From positions 1,612,001 through 1,676,000 of the forward strand of contig NZ_AHCB03000005.1 in the NCBI RefSeq assembly GCF_000238335.3: DNA of 64,000 nucleotides. The letters are read 5' to 3'. The DNA is from Pseudoalteromonas marina (GTDB lineage Bacteria; Pseudomonadota; Gammaproteobacteria; Enterobacterales; Alteromonadaceae). The notes below the pieces were generated by a model that worked only from the letters and a program-made list of their open reading frames with translations, ran no database searches and was not told the DNA's origin. The stretch's first letter is position 1. Every line of letters begins with the position of its first letter. The position numbers and the translations under genes were made by a program. Below are positions 48,638 to 55,620 of the stretch, piece by piece.

Positions 48638-49438
48638 ATGAAATTATTGTGGACGTTGCTATTTTTATACTCTTTAAACATCTACGCTCTTGAGGTTGAC
48701 ATACACGAGCTAGACTCGCTGTCTAAAAATGGCCAGCAAGTTGTCTCTACCTGGATTGATCAGAGTGTAAAAAAAACTGAAAATACGCTTGGGCCTTTAA
48801 AGCAAACTACCTTGCCTATTTATTTAAAGCCGCAATATTTTGCATTTGAGCCTGTACCATGGGCAACGGTAAAGCGTAGCAATCCCGATGGGATTGAACT
48901 TCATATTGATAGATACGCAAGTTTAAATGCATTTACTAAAGACTGGACCCTATATCACGAGCTATCGCATTTATATTTGCCGCTTTTCCCCTACTCTGCT
49001 TTTTGGTTAAGTGAAGGATTTGCCAGTTATATGCAAAACGTAATTATGCGAGACAGCGGTGTAATAACCCAAGCGCAATTTGTTCAACGATTAAATGCTG
49101 GGTTTAATAGAGGTAGACTACAAAGCAAAACAAAGTCGCAGCCCTTAAGTGAGCTTTCTGCTGATATGTGGAATCAAGGTGCACAGCAACGTGTGTATTG
49201 CACAGGCGCTGCATTTTTTGTTGAAGCCGATTTAGCACTTCACCAGCAAGGTCAAACCCTTGCTGAGATAATAAAAGCCTATCAACTATGCTGTAGAACA
49301 GCGCGTTCAAGTGCTAAAACGTTTATCAAAGACCTTGATAAACTCTCACGTAGTAGTATTTTTACTTCTTTATATGCAGAGTATAAAAACCGCACTGACT
49401 TTCCAAACGTGACTAAAAAATTAATAAACACACTTTGA
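48638..49438 (+). CDS. Secreted gluzincin-type metallopeptidase
   Basis: A 266-aa exported protein (signal peptide ending at about residue 18, IYALE). The zinc site is HELSH at residues 107-111 with the third ligand Glu126 in WLSEGFASY, as in MA-clan gluzincins. No catalytic family can be fixed beyond 'peptidase MA-like'. GAGGGG lies upstream of the ATG. Single gene; the neighbouring minus-strand hydrolase converges 40 nt later. Confidence 0.8.
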   Translation: MKLLWTLLFLYSLNIYALEVDIHELDSLSKNGQQVVSTWIDQSVKKTENTLGPLKQTTLPIYLKPQYFAFEPVPWATVKRSNPDGIELHIDRYASLNAFTKDWTLYHELSHLYLPLFPYSAFWLSEGFASYMQNVIMRDSGVITQAQFVQRLNAGFNRGRLQSKTKSQPLSELSADMWNQGAQQRVYCTGAAFFVEADLALHQQGQTLAEIIKAYQLCCRTARSSAKTFIKDLDKLSRSSIFTSLYAEYKNRTDFPNVTKKLINTL

Positions 49439-49478
49439 GCTGTATTGATTTTACAGTTAGGCGTCTATCACCAAGATG

Positions 49479-50030
49479 CTAAAAATCATTTGAAGTTAAA
49501 TAGTTACAAAAGTATTGATAGGCCTGTTCATTATAATTTAAAGAACGCTTATTCATAAATCCATGACAATAATCTGTTGGTTTGCAAATTACGTTTTGTT
49601 TTTTATTAAGCTCATTAATAACAGCAGTAACATCAAAGTGCACCTCATCGTAAGGAAAAATAAACTCACAGGGTACACTTGCGTCTAAATCTAAGTAGTT
49701 TCGTATTTGTGATGGATAAAAACCAACCACTTTTTTAAGATGTGGATTGCTTGTTAATAACTGGGCTCGCCATGCGGCACTAGCCCCTGCACTAAAGGCA
49801 ATGCAAATTGTTGGCTCTGTGAGTCTATCAAATTGTTTATGCAGCATTGCCGTATACACGTTGTGGCCACATGCTTTTATAAAATTTTTATAGTTAAGTT
49901 CTTCACTTTCAATAACTTGCTCTTTCCCACTGTAAGGTTCAACAAGGGTGAACTGAGTGTTTAATGTTTTACAAAAGTCATGTAAAGCCGGTGTTTTTCC
50001 GTAAATATCACTTACTATTATGTAATGCAT
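49479..50030 (-). CDS. Small alpha/beta hydrolase (dienelactone hydrolase-like)
   Basis: A 183-aa cytoplasmic alpha/beta hydrolase. The nucleophile elbow is AFSAGASAAW (Ser about 81), the acid residue probably Asp in FPYDEVHF, and the His in DYCHGFMN. The order and short length suit the dienelactone-hydrolase type. Substrate unknown. GGGAA lies 4-5 nt before the ATG. Single gene. Confidence 0.75.
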   Translation of the reverse strand: MHYIIVSDIYGKTPALHDFCKTLNTQFTLVEPYSGKEQVIESEELNYKNFIKACGHNVYTAMLHKQFDRLTEPTICIAFSAGASAAWRAQLLTSNPHLKKVVGFYPSQIRNYLDLDASVPCEFIFPYDEVHFDVTAVINELNKKQNVICKPTDYCHGFMNKRSLNYNEQAYQYFCNYLTSNDF

Positions 50031-50398
50031 ACGATTCCCTTTTGGTGTAATTCAAAGTATTTAACCCAGTTGATAAAGTCTACACTACAAAAACTATACA
50101 AATAACTTGCGAGCATAATTTATTTAGGTTACATTCCATCTCTGGTTTTAAGAAACCACTGCGGTTAACCTATTTACCCTGATCCAGTAAGCCCCGCACA
50201 ACGTATATTTGAAAGCTAAGTTATTGTACGGCGAGTACCCCTTAAATAATACCGAGATGAATTTTACAATCATCGTAAAAGTGTCATAAAGATCGTCAAC
50301 ACTGTAATGAAGCTAAACACAACATCGTTAATTTATTGACTGCAATCTGCTATAAAAAATAGCGCAGAATAAATTACAAGAATAAAGTGAGTTTTATT
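50031..50398. other. 368-nt region without a recognised gene
   Basis: AT-rich with a moderately G+C-rich middle (about 50190-50240). I see no ORF, riboswitch or repeat that I can name. The promoter for the small protein at 50399 must lie in its right half. Confidence 0.35.
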
Positions 50399-50566
50399 AT
50401 GTCTTATAAATATAACGGATCTATGATCCAAATAGCACATCCTGTGCAATCAATTTCAGTTAATAAACATCGTGTTATCTTTAGTGATACACAAGGTTTA
50501 AAAAACGCATTGTTTCAAAAAGCTAGCGATGCGCGTCAATTTGTTAAGTGGCTAAAAGTTAGCTAA
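50399..50566 (+). CDS. Small basic protein of unknown function (55 aa)
   Basis: A 55-codon ORF starting ATG at 50399. The product is basic, has no Cys, and ends ARQFVKWLKVS; it has no signal peptide. The gene is flanked by its own promoter region and terminator hairpin, so it looks real although short. GTGAG lies about 10 nt upstream. I do not recognise it. Confidence 0.55.
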   Translation: MSYKYNGSMIQIAHPVQSISVNKHRVIFSDTQGLKNALFQKASDARQFVKWLKVS

Positions 50567-50609
50567 GCAAAGCTATATCGCAATCCCATGCGCGATAACA
50601 CGTAATATT

Positions 50610-50634
50610 ATGCCAGCCTTGTTGCTGGCATTTT
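50610..50634 (+). terminator. Rho-independent terminator
   Basis: ATGCCAGC / GCTGGCAT around a 6-nt loop, followed by TTT and T-rich DNA, after the 55-aa gene. Confidence 0.8.
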
Positions 50635-50691
50635 ACTTTTTAATACTTAAGTGTTAAAACAATAATCCAATTACATTCGTTGGTTACTGCA

Positions 50692-51525
50692 ATGTTACGT
50701 GTACTTTTCACTCTTTTATTTTGTTGCTCTCTAACTTCAGTTTGTCATGCTCAAACAATTAACTGGTTAACCAATGACTTTGCACCTTACTATATATTAA
50801 ATGGTAAGTATCAGGGCCAAGGCCGCGACGAAACAATCATAAAATTACTCGAAGACCAACTACCTCATATCAAATTCAATCGTGTTGTGGTGCCTGCAAG
50901 TAAGCTAATTCAAACCCTTTCTGATAAAACAAATGACGCGTGCGTACTTTCTCTTTATAAAAACGAAAACAGAAAGCAACAAATGGTATTTACACAAGAA
51001 AGCTCTACTGTTGGTTTATCTCCCTCTGTTGCACTACATAAAAAGCTAGCAAATGCGCTATCGCTTAAAAACGACGCTGAGGTGTCTTTGTATGATTTAC
51101 TACAAGAGAAAAAGCTAACATTAGGCGTGTCTTTGAGTCGCTCTTATGGGGAAGCTATCGATAGTATAATTAATTCAACGCCCGATGTTGACATTGTTAT
51201 TCGCCCTACCCGAGATAGCTTAGCAAGTCTTACCTATATGCTTAACTTAAAACGCATTGATATTTTACTTGGCTACCCAAGTGAACATTTTTATTTAGCT
51301 AAATCAATGAACTTTCAAGATAACTTAACCCAAAGACCATTAACTGAAGCGCCTGCGTTAAGCTATGGTTTTATAGGTTGCACTAAAACTGAGCAAGGGA
51401 TTAAAAATATTGCTTTGCTAAACAAACACCTTAAAGTAATCAAACAAACTGATGCATACATAAATGCCTTATCAAAGTGGTTGCCCGAGCATTTAAAGCC
51501 ATTGCTAAAAGCAAGAATGAATTAA
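50692..51525 (+). CDS. Periplasmic substrate-binding protein, SBP_bac_3-like
   Basis: A 277-aa exported protein with a signal peptide (cleavage after CHAQ, about residue 21). WLTNDFAPYYILNGKYQGQGRDETI and the middle LTLGVSLSRSYGEAI resemble the bacterial solute-binding fold (family 3) and the TIGR02285 group. No permease or ATPase is adjacent. I start it at the ATG at 50692; a TTG at 50680 is also in frame. Substrate unknown. Confidence 0.75.
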   Translation: MLRVLFTLLFCCSLTSVCHAQTINWLTNDFAPYYILNGKYQGQGRDETIIKLLEDQLPHIKFNRVVVPASKLIQTLSDKTNDACVLSLYKNENRKQQMVFTQESSTVGLSPSVALHKKLANALSLKNDAEVSLYDLLQEKKLTLGVSLSRSYGEAIDSIINSTPDVDIVIRPTRDSLASLTYMLNLKRIDILLGYPSEHFYLAKSMNFQDNLTQRPLTEAPALSYGFIGCTKTEQGIKNIALLNKHLKVIKQTDAYINALSKWLPEHLKPLLKARMN

Positions 51526-51551
51526 CAAAAAAAACGCCACGTAATGTGGCG
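51526..51551 (-). terminator. Rho-independent terminator for the yceJ-yceI operon
   Basis: CGCCAC / GTGGCG stem with GTAAT loop and a long T-run on the minus strand. Confidence 0.85.
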
Positions 51552-51584
51552 CTTTCAAAGTTAGTTGTATAATTACAACCCTGC

Positions 51585-52163
51585 TTATTTACGAATACCT
51601 TCAATAAATAACCCAATATCAACATGCGTCGACGCAGGTCCTAAATTATAGTTAATGCCATAGTCACTTAATTTAAGGCTTGTTTCGCCTTCAAATCCAA
51701 CACGGTAACCACCCCACGGGTCTTGACCTTCACCTATTTTATCTATATCAAAGGTGATACTTTTTGTCACACCATGTAATGTAAAGTCACCAGTTACTTT
51801 GCCTGAATCATCGTTGTTAAATGTAATGTTAGTACTTTTAAATGTAGCCGTTGGGTATTTATCAACATTTAAAAAATCTTTACCACGTAAGTGCTTATCT
51901 CGCTCTGCATGGTTAGAGTCAAGACTGGTTGTATCTATATTCACCATTATTTGTGAAGCATTAGGTTTTTCTGCGTCATAATTGAATTCACCGTCAAACG
52001 TATTAAAACGTCCATGTAGCCAGCTGTAACCCAAATGTTTTATTTTAAAGTTCACAAAAGCATGCGCCCCTTTTGTATCAATAACATATTCAGCAGCATT
52101 TACAGCCGATGCTGATAAAACGAGAGCCGCCGATACAGCCGTATTTAGTAATAGTTTGTTCAT
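51585..52163 (-). CDS. yceI: YceI family periplasmic protein
   Basis: A 192-aa secreted lipocalin-like protein (signal peptide ending VNAAE, residue 23-24). YVIDTKGAHAFVNFKIKHLGYSWLHGRF is the family start and the VDIGLFIEGIRK end is also typical. YceI proteins bind isoprenoid or polyprenyl lipids. It is last in the yceJ-yceI operon, starting 1 nt after the yceJ stop. Confidence 0.93.
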   Translation of the reverse strand: MNKLLLNTAVSAALVLSASAVNAAEYVIDTKGAHAFVNFKIKHLGYSWLHGRFNTFDGEFNYDAEKPNASQIMVNIDTTSLDSNHAERDKHLRGKDFLNVDKYPTATFKSTNITFNNDDSGKVTGDFTLHGVTKSITFDIDKIGEGQDPWGGYRVGFEGETSLKLSDYGINYNLGPASTHVDIGLFIEGIRK

Positions 52164-52164
52164 T

Positions 52165-52716
52165 TTAATCTTCCTTCAATGGGGTAATCATTCTTGTTAA
52201 AGTTTTATCTTTATCTATAAAATGGTGCTTTAGTGCACCCAATGCATGTAAAACAACAAAACCAATTAATATACATGCACCGTAGTAATGAACTTTTCCT
52301 GCTATATCAGCTTGATCATCAAAAACAAAGTCGAGAGCAGACACATTAAACAGGGTAAAAACTTCAATGGGCCTTCCATCTGCAGTTGAGATCAAATAAC
52401 CAGCTACCACAATCACAGCTAATAAAATGTACATAGCTATGTGGGCAGTATGTGCTAGTTGATTGACTTTAGTATTTGTACCTAGCGGTTTTGGCTGTTT
52501 AGAAAAAACACGCCATAAAATTCTAAAAATCAAAATAGCTGCAAGCGTAATTCCAATGCTTTTATGTAAATCAAGAGAACCTTTGTACCAACTGTCATAG
52601 TAGGTAAGTTCAACCATGTATAAACCCAAACCAAATAAGCAAATAACGGTAAACGCCATCAACCAATGCAATATAATGGCAACTAACCCATATGAGAGTG
52701 GGGTGTTTTTAAACAT
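52165..52716 (-). CDS. yceJ: Cytochrome b561 YceJ
   Basis: A 183-aa di-haem membrane protein with four transmembrane helices. ALHWLMA-like (IILHWLMAFTV), DLHKSIGIT, AHTAHIAMY and GKVHYYGACILIGFVVLHALGALKHHF hold the His ligands. The ATG at 52716 (AGGA upstream) is preferred to an in-frame one at 52800 that adds a non-family hydrophobic stretch. In E. coli it forms a pair with YceI, as here; electron donor unknown. Confidence 0.88.
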   Translation of the reverse strand: MFKNTPLSYGLVAIILHWLMAFTVICLFGLGLYMVELTYYDSWYKGSLDLHKSIGITLAAILIFRILWRVFSKQPKPLGTNTKVNQLAHTAHIAMYILLAVIVVAGYLISTADGRPIEVFTLFNVSALDFVFDDQADIAGKVHYYGACILIGFVVLHALGALKHHFIDKDKTLTRMITPLKED

Positions 52717-52793
52717 AATTAATATCCTGTGTTTTGATAACAACAAGATATAGAAAAGAAGTGCGCAGTAAAATAGCATGTGCAAACAGCTTG

Positions 52794-52809
52794 TGTGCAT
52801 ATATGCACA
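52794..52809. promoter_or_regulatory. Perfect 16-bp palindrome upstream of yceJ
   Basis: TGTGCATATATGCACA, about 78-93 bp before the yceJ start and about 60 bp after the scpA stop. Candidate operator for an unknown regulator; no T-run, so it is not a terminator. Confidence 0.4.
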
Positions 52810-52871
52810 TAAATGGTTTACATAGGGGAGTTTTGTGGTTAAAGAGAGTGTTTCAGTTTTACTCGAAGCGG

Positions 52872-53696
52872 CTATTCAGTGAGGCTTACGTATATTAAGC
52901 TCTCTTCATTAACTTGCAGGCAAGTAATAAGCCCTTCCTTGATAAGCTCAAGTATAGCTATAAAGCTTACGACAACCCCGCTGCGCCCTTCTGATGCTTT
53001 AAACAGTTCGTTAAACACAATTGCACTCTTTGCTTTGGAAAGCTGTTGTAATATTTGGCTCATGCGCTCGCGGGTTGATAACACTTCTGCTGTTATTTGA
53101 TGATGCTCAAAGGTTTTAGCTCTCGCCATAACTTCACTTAAGGCAAGCATTAAATCTTTGAGTTCTAATTCGGGTAGGTTTTTGCTTGTATCGTCATTAA
53201 TGGGCATTACCGCATGGGCAACGAAAATATCACGACCAACACGAGGAATATCATCCAAATTTTCAGCTGTTTTTTTAAACTGCTCGTATTCTTGTAGGCG
53301 TTTAATTAGTTCAGCACGAGGGTCTTCCTCTTCTTCGAGCTCTTCGTGAACAGGAAGAAGCAGCCGTGATTTTATTTGCGCTAACAATGCCGCCATGACT
53401 AAATACTCACCAGCTAGCTCTAATTGAAATTCGCTCATCATTTCAACATAGCTAACATATTGTTCTGTAATACTAAATATTGAAAGCTCAAGTACGTCAA
53501 GCTTATGTTTTTTTATTAAATAAAGAAGTAAATCAAGCGGCCCCTCAAAGGTTTCTAAAATAACTTCAAGTGCGTCGGGTGGAATATATAAGTCTTCAGG
53601 TTTATCAACAACGGCCTTTCCATGCAAAAAAGCCAGTGGCAGATTTTGCTGCACTGGCTCATTAATTACTGGTGGAAGTTTAGTCGTTGAAGCCAC
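52872..53696 (-). CDS. scpA: Segregation and condensation protein A
   Basis: A 274-aa kleisin that bridges the SMC heads with ScpB. EGPLDLLLYLIKKHKLDVLELSIFSITEQY (residues 54-83) is the SMC-binding N-terminal helix region, and the C-terminal winged helix ends with FIAILELIKEGLI. The start codon is GTG at 53696, 6 nt after the yciO stop. Normally followed directly by scpB; here scpB is at 16.7-17.3 kb, about 35.6 kb away. Confidence 0.95.
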   Translation of the reverse strand: MASTTKLPPVINEPVQQNLPLAFLHGKAVVDKPEDLYIPPDALEVILETFEGPLDLLLYLIKKHKLDVLELSIFSITEQYVSYVEMMSEFQLELAGEYLVMAALLAQIKSRLLLPVHEELEEEEDPRAELIKRLQEYEQFKKTAENLDDIPRVGRDIFVAHAVMPINDDTSKNLPELELKDLMLALSEVMARAKTFEHHQITAEVLSTRERMSQILQQLSKAKSAIVFNELFKASEGRSGVVVSFIAILELIKEGLITCLQVNEESLIYVSLTE

Positions 53697-53702
53697 GTTT
53701 AA

Positions 53703-54323
53703 TTACTCAAACGGGCTCACATCACCACAGCCAACACGCAGTATTTTTACATCGTCCTCGGACAAATCAATAACGGTTGTTGCCTGCTCTGGTAAGTATC
53801 CACCGTGAATAATTAGATCTACGTGCTTATCAAGCCTATCTAAAATCTCGTCTGGGTCCGACTCTGTAAATTCTTGTCCGGGTAAGATTAGCGAACACGA
53901 CATGAGTGGCTCGCCCAACTCAGCTAAAAGCGCACATGCAATCGGGTGCTCAATAACACGTATGCCAATCGTTTTTTTCTTATCGTTTAATAAACGCTTA
54001 GGTACTTCCTTTGTGCCTTTAAAAATAAAGGTATAAGGTCCCGGCGTATTATTTTTAATCAGTCGGAATAATTGATTATCAACGCGTGCATAAGTAGATA
54101 ACTCTGATAAATCACGACATACAAGTGTAAAATTGTCGTTTTTATCAATGCCACGAATACGCTCTATACGCTCTTTGGCTTGCTTATTACCAATGTTACA
54201 GCCAATTGCATAGCCAGAGTCGGTAGGGTAAACAACAACACCACCTTGTTTTATTATATCAACAGCTTGAGTTATTAACCTTGCCTGTGGGTTATCTGGA
54301 TGAATATGAAATAATTGACTCAT
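53703..54323 (-). CDS. yciO: YciO family Sua5/YrdC-like protein
   Basis: A 206-aa protein of the YrdC/Sua5 fold. GGVVVYPTDSGYAIGC and KNDNFTLVCRDLSELSTYARVDN are typical of YciO, a paralogue of the threonylcarbamoyl-AMP synthases. TGPYTFIFK-like TPGPYTFIFKG carries the KRxR-type nucleotide site. The ATG at 54323 overlaps the rnm stop by 4 nt (ATGA), so the two are coupled; a longer frame upstream is not family-like. Confidence 0.92.
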   Translation of the reverse strand: MSQLFHIHPDNPQARLITQAVDIIKQGGVVVYPTDSGYAIGCNIGNKQAKERIERIRGIDKNDNFTLVCRDLSELSTYARVDNQLFRLIKNNTPGPYTFIFKGTKEVPKRLLNDKKKTIGIRVIEHPIACALLAELGEPLMSCSLILPGQEFTESDPDEILDRLDKHVDLIIHGGYLPEQATTVIDLSEDDVKILRVGCGDVSPFE

Positions 54324-55174
54324 GTTAATGCCCCTTCTTGTCCTTCCCAAACTTGCCAAACACCTTGGCAATCTTTAGGTAAGTATAAATTTTTACCAAG
54401 CTCTAAATAGCTTGTCGGAAAATGAAAATCTGAGCCTTGTGAACATAATAATTCGTACTCTCGGCTGAGTTCACCTAAAAATTGACGTTCACTAGGTGCT
54501 TGCTGAGGTTGCGCTACTTCCATTGCATCTCCCCCTGCATTTTTAAATTCAACTAACAGTTTACGCAACCACTTATTAGACATTCTGTAACTACTTGGAT
54601 GGGCAAGCACTGCAACCCCTCCTGCTGCATGTATTGCTTTAATAGCGGTTTGCATATCACACCAACAGCTTGGTACGTACCCCGTTTTACCTCGCCCTAA
54701 ATACTTTTTAAATACTCCAGGGAAATTTTTAGCGACTCCACGCTGCATTAATGCACGTGCAAAATGGGCACGTGTAATTTGTCCATTTAAAGCAAGTTCT
54801 TTAGCTTGGTCGTAAATGCCTTCAAAGCCATTTTTTTCAAGGCGAAAGCCGATTTGTGTAGCCCGATCCTCTCGCTTTTGCTGCTGTGCAGTTAATAAGG
54901 CATCGAGCTCTTCGTTATCAATATTTATGTTTAACCCGACAATGTGGATCTCAAAGCTTTCCCACTTTGTCGATATTTCTGTGCCTGTAATTAATGACAG
55001 CGGAAGATTCTCTGACTGAATAAATGATTGAGCCGGTTTAATAGCTGCCACAGTGTCATGATCGGTAATAGCAAACACATCAATATTTTTATCTACTGCA
55101 CGGTTTAATAATTCTTCAACCGTTAAATGTCCGTCTGAATGTGTTGTGTGGCTATGTAAATCATATTTTATCAA
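54320..55174 (-). CDS. rnm: RNase AM (Rnm/YciV), PHP-domain 5'-3' exoribonuclease
   Basis: A PHP-domain phosphoesterase. Metal ligands are in YDLHSHTTHSDG (HxH), AITDHDTVAAI (HD) and later GSDFHF, as in E. coli Rnm, which trims 5' ends of 5S, 16S and 23S rRNA. No ATG opens the frame: the family N-terminus begins IKYDLHSHT, and the nearest start is TTG at 55174, giving 285 aa. Another TTG at 55225 lies inside the likely promoter. Divergent from the trp operon, the usual gammaproteobacterial arrangement. Confidence 0.9.
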   Translation of the reverse strand: MIKYDLHSHTTHSDGHLTVEELLNRAVDKNIDVFAITDHDTVAAIKPAQSFIQSENLPLSLITGTEISTKWESFEIHIVGLNINIDNEELDALLTAQQQKREDRATQIGFRLEKNGFEGIYDQAKELALNGQITRAHFARALMQRGVAKNFPGVFKKYLGRGKTGYVPSCWCDMQTAIKAIHAAGGVAVLAHPSSYRMSNKWLRKLLVEFKNAGGDAMEVAQPQQAPSERQFLGELSREYELLCSQGSDFHFPTSYLELGKNLYLPKDCQGVWQVWEGQEGALT

Positions 55175-55256
55175 AAGAAAACTGCTTAAAATTAAGGTTT
55201 GAAGGTATTTATGCAAGTATAACAAGTTTTTTCATTAAATTGTTTTAAATAAACAC

Positions 55257-55286
55257 TTGACACAAAAGCACTAGATACGTTTTACT
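55257..55286 (+). promoter_or_regulatory. Probable trp operon promoter
   Basis: Consensus -35 TTGACA (55257-55262), 18-nt spacer, -10 TTTACT (55281-55286), placing the transcript start about 29 nt before the first leader peptide ATG. A single CTAG half-site overlaps the spacer but no full TrpR operator is clear. Confidence 0.75.
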
Positions 55287-55321
55287 GTAGCCACTTTAAG
55301 ACACATAAAGAATTAAAAACA

Positions 55322-55366
55322 ATGAACAATTCAAACCTAAACACAATTTGGTGGTGGCACTCGTAA
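55322..55366 (+). CDS. trpL: trp leader peptide 1 (14 aa, three Trp)
   Basis: MNNSNLNTIWWWHS, stop TAA. Three consecutive TGG codons near its end let ribosome stalling report charged tRNA-Trp. Lies about 29 nt after the predicted transcript start and opens the first of two attenuators. RNA segments downstream fit 1:2, 2:3 and 3:4 pairings. Confidence 0.93.
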   Translation: MNNSNLNTIWWWHS

Positions 55367-55430
55367 TTATCGGGTGATGAATTGTCGTGTCTGACAAAAT
55401 TTCAAAACCCGCAAATATGCGGGTTTTTTT
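55358..55430 (+). promoter_or_regulatory. trp attenuator 1
   Basis: Alternative structures: 1:2 pause hairpin CACTCG (55358-55363) / CGGGTG (55371-55376); 2:3 antiterminator CGGGT (55371-55375) / ACCCG (55407-55411), extended by TGAA / TTCA and TTGTC / GACAA; 3:4 terminator AAAACCCGCA (55404-55413) / TGCGGGTTTT with a U-tract to 55430. All three exclude each other as in the E. coli trp model. Confidence 0.88.
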
Positions 55431-55475
55431 ATAACTAAATTTTAATAAATACATAATAAATTTGAGGCAGAAAAC

Positions 55476-55526
55476 ATGAACAACGGTATTACTCTTACAC
55501 ATCATTGGTGGTGGCGCCTGGTATAG
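55476..55526 (+). CDS. trpL: trp leader peptide 2 (16 aa, three Trp)
   Basis: MNNGITLTHHWWWRLV, stop TAG, with GAGG 9 nt upstream. Shares MNN and the WWW run with leader 1 (and the identical 11-nt word TTGGTGGTGGC), so it is probably a tandem duplicate. Also has two His codons before the Trp run. Opens the second attenuator. Confidence 0.92.
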   Translation: MNNGITLTHHWWWRLV

Positions 55527-55607
55527 CGGGACGGTAATGATCTGTTTGTAATTTAGATATCGTTATTCAAACCCCGCATTGCACAGCATTGCGGGGTTTA
55601 ATTTTTT
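55515..55607 (+). promoter_or_regulatory. trp attenuator 2
   Basis: 1:2 pause hairpin CGCCTG (55515-55520) / CGGGaCG (55527-55533, one bulged A); 2:3 antiterminator GCGGG (55526-55530) / CCCGC (55573-55577) plus TAATGAT / ATCGTTA; 3:4 terminator AAACCCCGCA (55569-55578) / TGCGGGGTTT (55590-55599) with a U-run to 55607. Directly followed by the trpE ribosome site. Confidence 0.88.
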
Positions 55608-55620
55608 GAGGGAATGAGGT

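Noticed and set aside
55263..55290. Possible TrpR operator over the trp promoter
   Set aside because: Only one CTAG half-site is present and no second half at the right spacing; not enough to call an operator.
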